A DNA stretch of 64,000 nt from Escallonia rubra (Eukaryota > Streptophyta > Magnoliopsida > Escalloniales > Escalloniaceae), in contig JAVXUO010000644.1 of assembly GCA_033065855.1 (NCBI GenBank), forward strand, positions 801,369 through 865,368. Reading direction: 5' to 3'. Below, piece after piece: positions 12,701-22,391 of this stretch. The notes below the pieces were generated by a model. That model was not told the origin of the DNA, made no database searches, and worked only from the letters and a program-made list of their open reading frames with translations. The position numbers and the translations under genes were made by a program. Numbering within the stretch: the stretch's first letter is position 1; the number at the start of each line of letters is the position of its first letter.

Positions 12701-14055
12701 TAAAATTATGCTGATTGTAATATTTTAGTGTTGGTCATGCATGGTTGATGATTTGCTAGGTTGCATTTATGAACCAGAAAAAGCTAAGCTATAAATTCTC
12801 CCGCGTGAGGGTTTCAAGCAAGCCCAACCACGACCACCGTTGCACCCTGTGGTGCACGGACACTGCAATTTGGCCCGCGCATGGGTGTAAGGGGCGGATC
12901 GGATATGAGGGGGCATCTGGTCCGCACTAGGTGCGGCTGAGGATGCATCTGACTTTGTTTACTTTTCTTTTCAGTTTCAGATACGTCCAGAATAAGTCTT
13001 GGATACGTTCCGGGGACGAATCAGACATTTCTGGAAATCAATTTAGTAATTCAAAACCTACTTCGGGGGCCAATATGTAATACACAGATCTTTTACAGTT
13101 GGGCGAAAATAAAATCGCAAATGCAGAGAGGGAGGAAGGGAAAAGAAAAAACTAATACAAGTTCTTCATAAACACGTGATATACTCGTAAAAATGCTAAA
13201 TCTTATTTTATTACATTTGATTTGTCATTAAGAGCAAGATAACTTTCAGTTAAAAAAAAAAATTTGCGCATTTATAAGAACATTAAATATTACTTTATTC
13301 AACGTATCCTAGCCCCACCCATATCCTTTTATTTTTGAAAACAGTGTATCCCCGTGTTTCTGTACCCGTATCGTATCTGTACCCGCACCAACTCGAGTCC
13401 CTGCTTCCTAGGTTGCACCTTAGGCTCAGTTTGCAACCAAGCTTTAAATTGTTTGCCTTACTATATCATTTCCGTGACTTAAGCATTTTCGAACTTTTAA
13501 ACTTGTTTGACTTTTCTAGCATAATTTTTACTTTATGCTGCCCAGAATTAGTACCAGTCATGTATTTGTGAAGTGCTTAACACTATTATTGCCTGTTGGG
13601 CAAGTTCAAAGGACATATGTACAATGAGTCATTATCTTTTGACATAGATCACTGTAAAATGCTCTGCTCTCATGCAAGTTTGGTAGACAAGGGGAAATAA
13701 AATTTTGTTGAAGGAAAGAGCTTACATGAAAAATCACTGAATTGCCATGTGTTCCATCTACAGGTAAAACTTCTTAACTGTGTGATTAAACTGGACGTAG
13801 TCTCCTTATATAGAATCGTGCACACCTTGCATGATTAAATGAATTGTGCACACCTTGCATGATTAAATTTGTGCTGATTCTTTCAAGTTTGAAACTGCTA
13901 CTAATCATCAATGAATGGTCAATTGGCAGATAAGGGGAATGAACTTTGTGTTTGAGATCAACCACAGATATGTGAGACAGTACGTGGATAGTATCTCCAA
14001 AAAACACCATGGTAAGAATAGCAATTTTGAATGGTCGCCTGCAGGGAAACCATGA
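3708..14055 (+). CDS. MCRS1: Microspherule protein 1-like FHA-domain protein (eight exons, 884 aa)
   Basis: Coding exons: 3708-3761, 8211-10103, 10196-10357, 10446-10500, 10906-11054, 11826-11912, 12419-12547 and 13930-14055. Every intron is GT-AG and the phases join into one 884-residue frame. Exons 1-2 give the N-terminal MCRS domain (WIPEDDLLLKNAVE, then a RWHSLLYDP motif). Exon 2 also encodes a long acidic, serine-rich linker to about residue 649. Exons 6-8 form the C-terminal FHA domain, about residues 772-870: LGRS, SRRQ, LKNLGKSSISVNG, then IRGMNFVFEIN. Animal MCRS1 works in chromatin complexes (INO80, NSL). As I recall, the Arabidopsis relative is the embryo-essential EMB1967, so a nuclear chromatin or transcription role is expected. 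The FHA 'SRxH' histidine is glutamine here. Intron 1 is unusually long. The first ATG is supported by the family N-terminus. No frameshift is seen. Confidence 0.9.
3762..8210 (+). other. Intron 1 of the MCRS1-like gene (4449 bp)
   Basis: The intron begins gtaaat after codon 18 and ends ttttgcag. It is AT-rich and contains no recognisable gene. A minus-strand frame at 4562-4901 and small frames at 5064-5411 and 7183-7386 have no family resemblance I can identify. No LTR, target duplication or terminal inverted repeat was found inside it, so its length is not explained by one visible insertion. It separates a 54-base first exon from the rest of the gene. Confidence 0.75.
12790..13425. repeat. 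Repeat-like block in intron 7 of the MCRS1-like gene
   Basis: Within the 1382 bp intron 12548-13929 there is a locally GC-richer block that differs from its surroundings. One end holds TGCACGGACACTGC-type sequence. The other holds a run of GTACCCGTATCGTATCTG-type words that are similar when read on the opposite strand. This suggests an old inverted-end element, but no target duplication could be defined. Confidence 0.35.
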
Positions 14056-16837
14056 TAGGAGTGCTGTGGAATGTGACATCTGTATATCCAACATCTGTAT
14101 ATCTAGTTTGTTTGAGTAGATGAAATCTCTGTTGTTCAAGTTATATATTATGAAAAGCATGATATAATACCCAACAATGAAACGTACAACTCTTTTGTTT
14201 TAGATGTAGATAATTGCTTTATCATTTAACTCTCTGAGCACCTACCCGTTATTGTATCCCTTTATCTTCTTTCCTTTCTTTGTCTCCGTTTTGGTGTATG
14301 CTTTTTGCCCCCTTTTCTCTCTCGATCGAATAGAAGTTCATATCTAGTCCAATAATCCTGAGATTCTATGGTCTGTGAAGAGGTGAAGTTCAATCCATGA
14401 TGCCTCCCTGCTATGGCTATTTTACACGCCAATTTTTCTTGAACTTTTCTGTTAAGAGCTTCGAAAGCTGAATTTTGTCACATGCTTCTAGTGATGTAGT
14501 GGCTATTGCTGAATAGTCGACTCGTGTATGGCTACTACTAACACTGATACTTAACCAAGTTTCTTCATACTTCCGTTGGACTAACCCTCCCCATAAAGAC
14601 CAAGCAAGCATTGTGAATTTTTGTAATACCACTTTGGAAGTTATGCATGGCATTGTGGATGCAAAGGTCATGTGTTTTTAGCCTTCTCCACTTTCAAGTG
14701 ACATCTCTAACATGCACTCCCTTTTTATTCAATATTACTACGGTTAGAGAATGTCTCTGACGCATCAATACTTGCACACTCGACATGCATGCTTTATTGA
14801 ATTCACCGATTTTAGTAGTGAATTGTGTAAATTTGTCCGTTGACAGTCATGTCCTAAAGCTAGTGGATAGAAAGATAAAGGGTGGATAATATTATGTTAA
14901 TATGGAAAAAAGATTAAGAGAAAAAGAAGGAACTGGAATTGATTGATCGAAATAAACGAGTAGGGAATAAAAAATTCATGGTTCAACTCGGCCGTCCTAG
15001 GTACACTTTAGATTCAGATCTGGGTTAATCTTCCGATGACCAATTTTCTTCTGGTGAGTTGTTGCTGGCAGTGTCAAGGAGTTGTCATTAAATTGCCTCG
15101 ACGCTGAACTATTACATGATTGGTTGCTATTCGCTCAAATCTTAGCTGGTGGCAGTTCCAATGGCAGTTACATTTTGTAAGTCTCAGTTGCTCTTTGTAT
15201 GGTTTGTTTTATCCTTGGCTGTTGAGGATTTGTAGGTGGCCGTTAAGAGTCACTTTTCACCTGCGTGTGTACTCAGTCGGTGATTTTTGGTTGGTTTTAT
15301 GTAGTGGTTGGTGGTGCCTAAATAAATCTCTATTATTATGTGGCTGCTTCTTTCTCTGCTGTCCCCCTTTTTAGTAGATGGATTGTCACCTATCCATGAC
15401 TGGTTGTTATTGTACACAATCCTAGATCATGGGGGTTTTAATGGCAGTGCTCTAGGTTTGAATTTTGTAAGTCTCAGTTTCTCTTTGATGGTTTGTTTTG
15501 TCTTTGGATGTTGAGGATTTGTTGGTGGATGTTACAAAAGTCACTTTTCGCCTGTGGTGTGTACTCGTCGGTGGTTTTGGTTGGGTTTATGTAGTGGTTA
15601 GTGGTGCCTAATTAACCCTATTTCGTGGCTGCTTCTTTTACAGCTCAGTTTCATTTTCCCCTATCAGACTTGGCCTGCTCCTCTCTCGGGTTTGTTGTTG
15701 GCATGCTGGTCTTGGGTTAACACTAGAAATTCAGTTCTCCCCTAGTTGCTGATGGGGCTTGTCCACTCTATCGATCCCCTTCCTAGTTACCTTTCTAGGT
15801 GGTTTCCCCTCTTCCCTTTCCTTCTTTGGAGGTTCACCCGGTTTGGTTTGCGGAGGTGGTGGTTAATTTTGGGATCGTTGTGCTCGGTAAAGTGGCTTTG
15901 GAGATGGTGGCTGCTATATGGCCCGAGTTTTTAAAGGCCGGGCAGTTGGTGATGCAGCTATGGTGCTGTGCGCTGACGGTTTCCTGTCTTGGCCGGCGTT
16001 AGAATTTTTGTCTCTTGTTGAATGATGTTAAAGTTGGTGGCGGGCATGACAACCTTTCGGTTTGTTGCAATTGGAAAATCCATGTTGCAGATGCAGACTT
16101 AATGTGGCTTTCAGGGCGAAGAAAGCTCGTCTGTCTTACTTGTATTGCTGTTGTTTTCGCTTATGTTTTCACTTTAAGGGATGTAAAGGAAATTAAAGGA
16201 AAAAAAGGAGGAAAATACGACTGGTGTAGATAGATTTTCCAAAAGACCCGTGGTGTTACTTTCTCGTAGTCTAACATCTGTCGTTACTTTCTTGCCCTCT
16301 TAATTCCTTAATCTTCTTGGCATTGACATCATCAATCTAAACTGTAGAATGTGTTATGTTTTTCTTTTAACTGTATGTTGTTTATGTCTTATTGGTGTGG
16401 ATAATGTTGTAGACAATATACCGGACCAAATTTTCATCAACCTGTGGCTCGTTTTACTGTTGAAAGGAAATTCTCTTTGTTATATAAAGCCCACTTAGTG
16501 ACTATCTTAGGGGTACACAAAAGAAACGAAGTCATTATAGGTGGACTACAAGAAGCAAAGGTTCGTAGAGGTAAAGGGTTGGACACTCAGAAAAGTTGCT
16601 TATAATGTGTCTACGACCAAATTAAGAGCATGTTTGGAACTGGTTTTGGGATGATCATATCCGATTTAATTAGATATTTGGCAAACATTCAGAATTTATT
16701 AAAACAGTTTTCAAAAGTTAAAAAACTTATTAAGTCTTAATCTTAGAAAACAAGAACTATGGAGTAATTACTTTTCTATTATCAAGTTTGACCAAATAAA
16801 GTGTCAAAGAGTATCCATGTTAATCATAAAGACCTTT
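14056..16837. other. Intergenic region downstream of the MCRS1-like gene
   Basis: The first few hundred bases should contain the 3' UTR of the MCRS1-like gene. Beyond that no gene is supported. The region 15000-16230 is G/T-rich on the plus strand and contains a direct duplication. Its short frames (around 15120, 15746 and 16015) show no recognised domain. It may be the worn remnant of a transposon, but I cannot name a class. Confidence 0.5.
15115..15640. repeat. Imperfect direct duplication, about 240 bp per copy
   Basis: Copy 1 (about 15115-15350) and copy 2 (about 15395-15635) share long collinear segments. These include TTTTGTAAGTCTCAGTT, GGATTTGTNGGTGG, AGTCACTTTTCNCCTG and TTTATGTAGTGGTT, followed by GTGGCTGCTTCTTT. 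Small indels separate them. No coding function is apparent. Confidence 0.7.
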
Positions 16838-16852
16838 AGCACGTCTAACTTA

Positions 16853-16944
16853 TTTTTTTTGAAGGTGAGAATTGCAATTGTATATGACCCTGCTGGAATG
16901 GAGATTCGAACTCGGGACCTTGAGGTCACACCTCGAGACCCTTA
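16853..16944 (-). mobile_element. tRNA-derived SINE, truncated copy
   Basis: Read on the minus strand: a GGTCTCGAGGTGTGACC head, a pol III box-B-like GAGTTCGAATCTCC, a conserved ATTGCAATTCTCACC segment and a terminal A run. The copy is flanked by a 15 bp perfect target duplication, AGCACGTCTAACTTA (16838-16852 and 16945-16959). It is homologous to the copy at 38785-38908 but lacks that copy's first about 30 bases, so it is 5'-truncated. Confidence 0.8.
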
Positions 16945-16959
16945 AGCACGTCTAACTTA

Positions 16960-18148
16960 AGCACAAAAGTTTTGGTCTTTTGATCGTATTGAAGCTACTT
17001 TTAGTACATTTATCCCGACACCATTTATAGAGTAAAGCTGATTTTGTTAAAAGTAAATTAAAGTTGATTAAAGTTTAGTTTATAATTTTGTTTTCGAGAA
17101 TTAATCCACACAACAAGTTTTATAAGCCGTCCATTACTACGTAAGAAGCAAGGATCTACATTACATGTGCTGTGATTTTAAACGTCGTCAAGTATACGTT
17201 AAATTTTACTTCTTCCATCTTACAAGAATTTAGCATTTTTTTTTTTTTTGAGCCGTCTCACAAAAATTCTTCACTTTCCAAATTAAGAAAAATTATGTAT
17301 ATACTTTTACATATTTACCCTTTTTATACTTTTTTTATTCTATTTTTCTCTTCACATTTAATTCTTCACGAACTCATTTTCTATCTCCTGATCCACTTTT
17401 TTACACCTTTTTATTTAATTTATTTCTTCACATTTAACACTTTATTAACTCATTTTCTTTCTCCTGACTCACTTTCTTTCTTTCCTCTTTCTAAAGGGTA
17501 GGATGGAGAACGTATCATATATGACTTAAATCCTTAATTTACATGCAAAAGAAATGTGATCAATATATGTGAGACAGAAGGAGTAGTATTAATTATTCGA
17601 GAGCGTCTATTTTCACACCGTATGTTACACCCTTATTACTGCTAAAAGATGTCACATTGGCGAAATATTAACCTTTTAGCGGTAATTAGGCCATTAACAT
17701 ACATACGAAGGCGTGAAAATATATGTTTTTTATTATTGTTTTTTTCTCTAATAAAACTAGAAAGAATATCAAGTAGCATAAACAAAGAGGAGAGTCATCA
17801 TATAAATACATAAGAACTTATCAAAGTAGGTATGATAGATAGCTGTCGACTTGTGATACATTTTACCTTAAGATAAGATTAAAGAAGATTAAACGAAATG
17901 CAAAAAACTAAAATAGGAATGAACAAATTTAAAGAATCCCCTTAAAAATATATCATTCTTAAAATTGTTGTCTATCATTTTGAGTCATATATGCGACCGA
18001 TGAGGTAATTAATGTATATCTTTTATTTTTGAGACATTTATATACGAGGTCCTAAAGCATAGCAACAATATTTACTTTTATCCACAAATAAACATTGACA
18101 GCTTCTTTGTGGGTATTGATGGCCAAAAAAAGGAAGAGAAAGGAGAAG
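16960..18148. other. AT-rich intergenic, no gene seen
   Basis: Pyrimidine-rich stretches (about 17200-17500) give a low-complexity Phe/Leu/Ser frame of no apparent meaning. Nothing else is recognised. Confidence 0.5.
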
Positions 18149-18153
18149 AAGAG

Positions 18154-18576
18154 TGTTACTGCTTAAATCTTGATCGGGACCACAGCTAGGAAATGAACCT
18201 GCAAAACAAAGCACAGAGTGACCACCGGGGATGTTCCGGTGGAGGCGGCTTCGATGCTAAAGTCAGAATGTTTCTATAAGGATAGAGTTCTGAATAGCTT
18301 AAATGCACTGGGCGTGCGCGTGTGTGAACCTATCTGTGTACCTGAGAATTTTCCCATTATATAGGCCATTTCCAGACTCCTATCTTCTTTAGGACTCTTT
18401 TCTGACTGTTCCTTAACGTATTAGAGCCATGTTAGGACTCTCCGTTTAGCAATTGAGTCCTAAACGACTTCTATCACCTTTCTTAGAATTTGTCCCGATA
18501 CAGATTCCTTAGTCCACTCAAAGTCAACCATGCCACGTGTCATCAGTTGGTTGGGTGGATATATTTAGCTATATCA
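18154..18576 (-). repeat. 3' LTR of the minus-strand Ty3/gypsy element
   Basis: 423 bp, plus-strand start TGTTACTGC and end TAGCTATATCA. It aligns end to end without gaps with 27951-28373, with about 95.5% identity counted by eye. A TATATAA box on the minus strand is present near the middle. Confidence 0.95.
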
Positions 18577-18593
18577 TAATGCCCCCTCCCTTT
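18577..18593 (-). promoter_or_regulatory. Polypurine tract of the Ty3/gypsy element
   Basis: On the minus strand AAAGGGAGGGGGCATTA lies directly against the inner edge of the 3' LTR. This is the position and composition expected of the primer for plus-strand DNA synthesis. Confidence 0.75.
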
Positions 18594-18721
18594 GACGGTT
18601 CCCTCAAGTGAACAGTTAAAGGCATATGGTGTAAAGACCGACCAAAAGCAGTTCAGCTATGAATTTTCCATGTCTGTTATTCAGCGGAATTTTTCAGTAT
18701 TCCACACTCAAAAGTATGCGC

Positions 18722-19435
18722 TAGGGAGATCTGATCAGGAGATCTAGTCGGGAGACCTGGTCAGGAGATCTGGTCGGAGGACCTGGTCAGGAGATCTGGT
18801 CGGAGGACCTGGTCAGGAGTTCTGCTCGGGAAAACCTGGTCGGGAGCTCTGGTCGGACATCCTGGTCGGCAGGTCTGGTCGGGAGCTCTGGTCGGACGTC
18901 CTGGTCGGGAGATCTGGTCGAAGGACCTGGTCAAGAGTTCTGCTCGGGAAACCTGGTCGGGAGCTCTGCTCGGGAAACCTGGTCAGGAGCTCTGGTCGGG
19001 CAGGTCTGGTCGGGAGCTCTGGTCGAGAGACCTGGTCGGGATGTCTGGTCGGACGTCCTGGTCGGGAATTCTGCTCGGGAAACCTGCTCGGGCAGTTTGA
19101 CATTGTGCTTGGGCACTAGGAAAGTTCTGCTCGAGCACTCTGTTCGTGAATTATGCTCGGGCAGTCTATTCGAGAACCCTGCTTGGGCCTTCTGTTCGGG
19201 AACTCTGCTCGGGCAATTTGTTCGGGAACTCTGCTCGGGCAGTCTGTTCAAGAACCCAGCTCGGGCCGTCTGTTCGGGAACTCTGCTCGAGCAATCTGTT
19301 CGGGAACTCTGTTCGGGCAGTCTGTTCGAGAACTCTGCTCGGGTAGTTTGACATTGTCCTTGGGCACTAGGAAAGTTCTGCTCGGGCAGTCTGTTCGGTA
19401 ACCTTGCTCGGGCAATCTGCTCGGGAGATGGTACA
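18722..19435. repeat. Minisatellite in the 3' region of the Ty3/gypsy element
   Basis: About 700 bp of short tandem units of about 13-14 bp. The left half is built from GAGATCTGGTCGG / GAGCTCTGGTCGG variants. The right half is built from TGCTCGGGCAGTCTGTTCGGGAA variants. A longer unit containing TTTGACATTGT and GGGCACTAGGAAAGTTCTGCTC occurs twice about 250 bp apart, showing a higher-order duplication. All frames on both strands are mostly open, so the Arg/Pro/Ser-rich frames here are repeat artefacts. Tat-lineage elements are known to carry tandem repeats in this part of the element. Confidence 0.9.
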
Positions 19436-19600
19436 TTTGTTATCTTGCCACATGTCAGGGAAGCATGCAAGTGTAACTATCCTTTAGCCGTCAAAACTAA
19501 GGCGGTTATTTTTTGAATTTCAAAATTTAATGTTCCAGGAATCACGCAAGACACGTGTCTTAAATGTTGCCGCCTTTGTAGGGGCAGTTATTTCACCTCC

Positions 19601-19760
19601 CTTCTATATATTTGGGCTTCTCTCTTCATTTGCCCCCTGCTACTCACTCTCACTCTGTTCGGCTCAACTCTAACAAGTAAGTTCCTCTTCTTTTCTTCTT
19701 GCTCGGCACATATCTATTTGCCTTTAGTAGCTCTAAATATCGTAGCTTCTGTTAGAACAT
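19601..19760 (+). promoter_or_regulatory. Probable promoter and leader intron of the antisense accessory gene
   Basis: A TATA-like CTATATATTT at about 19605 is followed about 30-60 bases later by a CT-rich start region. An ACAAG/GTAAGT donor lies at 19676-19677. A T-rich stretch and TAG acceptors lie before the ATG at 19759. The layout suggests a transcript starting near 19640 with a short 5' UTR intron. The exact acceptor is not certain. Confidence 0.5.
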
Positions 19761-21725
19761 GTCTTCAACACCTTCGAGTAGTTCTTCATCACCGTTGAGT
19801 AGTTCCATAGAAAATGATTTAGAAAGTGATTCAGAAAGTAGATCCTCACAAGTAGGTACTTCAACTTGTAGAAGTCAAGTAGGAACTTCTACTCCCCAAG
19901 CCAGCACTTCGTTTCCCCGTAAAGATGCTCTTGGGGAAATCAAGGATGAAGCTGAGGATAAATTTGTTGAAGACACTTGGTTCGCCGCAGATGAGAAGAG
20001 GAACAAGATGACAAAAGAAAGCATAGTCGAGCTTTTGGAAGAATGTCCTTTGCCTCCTCCCTTCTCTGCTCGGGTTCCTGCACTCCAAGAGCCTGCCAAC
20101 TATGGTACGGACTTGGAAACAAGTGTCTACAAAGGCCAGATTAGATCTGGCTATAGAGTTCCAATGCACCCCTTTGCTGTCGCCTTCTTCAACCACTATA
20201 AAATGGCGCCAGGTCAACTTGTGCCCAACGGGTGGAGAAAACTAGTTGGCTTGATCTACCTTGTGCAGACCTCAGGGTATCCAGTGATGGTCCATGACTT
20301 CATGAGGTTATACCTTGAAGTATGCTTTATAAAGAATGTGGCCAAAAGTGTTGGCTGGTATTATATCCACAACCGGATCAGAGTGATGAAGGGGGGGTCC
20401 CAAATCCAACAAAGGTTGGCACTCCCGATACTTCTTCATTCATAGGCCAAGCGGCAAATGGGAGTTCCCAAGAAAGTGAAACGGTTTCTGTAAAGATTAT
20501 GAAAAGAAAGGCTTCTTGGCTCCCAATGCTATGACAAAAAAACTGCTTGATCACATAAAGATGAGGGGTGTTCTAAATATTGATGAGCCCCTTACAGATC
20601 AAGAGATGCGGCATGCGGGGCTCATTCATCCTGCCCCCGCTATGCCTGTTCCTCCAACTCCTGTTGTAGAACCTCGAATTGTTTCGAGGCCTAAGACTCA
20701 AGAACCGGCGATAAGAATGTCGTCTTCTAGGACTCCAAGTCTAGGTAAAGTCTAAAGCCATGTTTATTGTGAACAAGTTACCTAACTCGGTTCTTCTTAC
20801 AGAAATGGCTGGCAAAGGAAAAGGTGCAAAAGGTGACTTTTTAGGTCTGCTGCAAAAGGCTTCAAAAGGGAAAAGGAAGGAAGGTACAGGGGAAGGTTCT
20901 TCCCCTCTTGTAAAAAGGGCCCGCGCTCCGACCCTTCCAGTGCCCTCGCTTGTGGTTGAGGATCTTCCTATCGACAAGGATCCAATTTTTCGTCCCAGAT
21001 GGACCATTAAGAGAGGCGACTCGGGAATGCCCCACTCGCATGTCTCTGCTCAGCACTTAGCTCACGGGGTGTTGCCAAGTGATAAACTCATCTTGAAAAA
21101 CCAGCCTCATAAGGCCTTTGCAATGGCGCACGTCCAGGCTGCTTACAATGTAATTTGAATTACTTCATTCTCTTTGGGCTTTCAATTAAACTCTTCCCGT
21201 TCTTCTACCATATAATCGTGTTCATCTCTCTTCTCTTTTTAGGCATACTGCTACAGCAGCCAGATGCAGGACAGGTTCGCGATGGCGATGGACGTGGCCC
21301 GCAACGCTGAGACTGACAAGAGAGCAGCCGAAGGCAAGGCTGACAAATTTGATAAGGAGGTCAAAAACTTAAAGATGGAGAATGCTGATCTGCTTACCAA
21401 GCTCGGTCGCCTGGAAAAAAGATGTGAAAAGCTAAGGCATGAGAAAGCCGAGATCGGGAACAAGGCCATTCAGGCATTTCTTGACGGTACCGCGGGGGGA
21501 GAGTGGCTGCGGAAGAGGACAGAAGATGGACTTTCTATCTTCCAGGAGGGCTTTCAGAAAGCCAAGGAACTGACGATGGCCAAGTATCCTAGCCTTTTCT
21601 TGGATGATATCGTGGTGCCTACCTTTGAGTCACCATCAGGGGAAACCGCCGCGCCCACCGAAGCTGGAGATGCTATTTCTCCCGGGGAGAAAAGTGTCCG
21701 ATCTGGGAATGCTCCCGCATCTTAG
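19759..21725 (+). pseudogene. Antisense Transposase_28-like ('putative gypsy type transposon') gene, spliced, damaged
   Basis: Coding segments are 19759-20744, 20803-21149 and 21243-21725. They are joined across GT-AG introns whose phases fit (a split codon at 20744/20803, phase 0 at 21149/21243). The first segment has a Ser-rich head, then the conserved block with VPMHPFAVAFFNHYKMAPGQ and NGWRKLVGLIYL, which I recognise as the Transposase_28 family found in plant gypsy elements. The last exon is a coiled coil (about 21264-21480), rich in Lys/Glu heptads. A one-base shift in a G run near 20391-20397 and an in-frame TGA at 20477-20479 break the first exon. The gene runs against the sense genes of the host element and lies between integrase and the 3' LTR. 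Function is unknown. Despite the family name, no transposase activity should be assumed. Confidence 0.75.
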
Positions 21726-22391
21726 GACAGTTTATCTTTATTCCCTTGTTTTGCAATTTCTACTCGATGTGTCCCCAGTACTTTTATTGCCCCAGAGGCT
21801 TGCAACTTGACATGTTTTTGTTTACCCTTTGATGGGTTTTATTCTAGCAATCATGTGTTGAATCTTTTCATGCCTTGCATTGTTTTTACTTTGACGCGCG
21901 CCTTTATCGTCAGCTAAGGGCTGGCAAAGAAGCCTCGCACTCACGCTCGGCCAGGTTTCGAATTAACAAAACAGGGTAGGGTGACGAACTCCTACTAGGT
22001 TTTGCCGTTTCTCGGGCTAGAACTAAAGCTAGACCGTGTTAGGTAAGACTTGTGTCCTACCCTATCACATTGGGTGATATTTTGCTTGAGCAACTTTCAT
22101 GGTTTTATCCGTCCGATCAGTCTGCTCAGGCATTCTGCGCGAGTATTGAATGTATTTTGTTCTTGGGAACATGAATATCGTTATCTGAGCTAACCAACAC
22201 CGTTATGCTAATGTAAGCAATAACTCTTTCAAACAATGATAAAGATGTTAAGCTTGGATAGTCGAAACGATATATTTCAAACTGAAGAAGATTCTTATTA
22301 CAATGGAAATAATTCATCTGTATTATCCAACTGAGTTCTATCCCACTTTCCCCTCAAAAGAAAAGAAATGTCTTGTAATAGATACAAGACT
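21726..22391. other. Spacer between antisense gene and integrase end
   Basis: About 670 bp where the convergent sense pol transcript and the antisense gene meet. No reading frame is supported. The antisense gene's polyadenylation site probably lies here. Confidence 0.5.

Noticed and set aside
18813-19470. Arg/Pro/Ser-rich frames on both strands, up to 179 codons
   Set aside because: Every frame is open because the sequence is a minisatellite. There is no coding signal.
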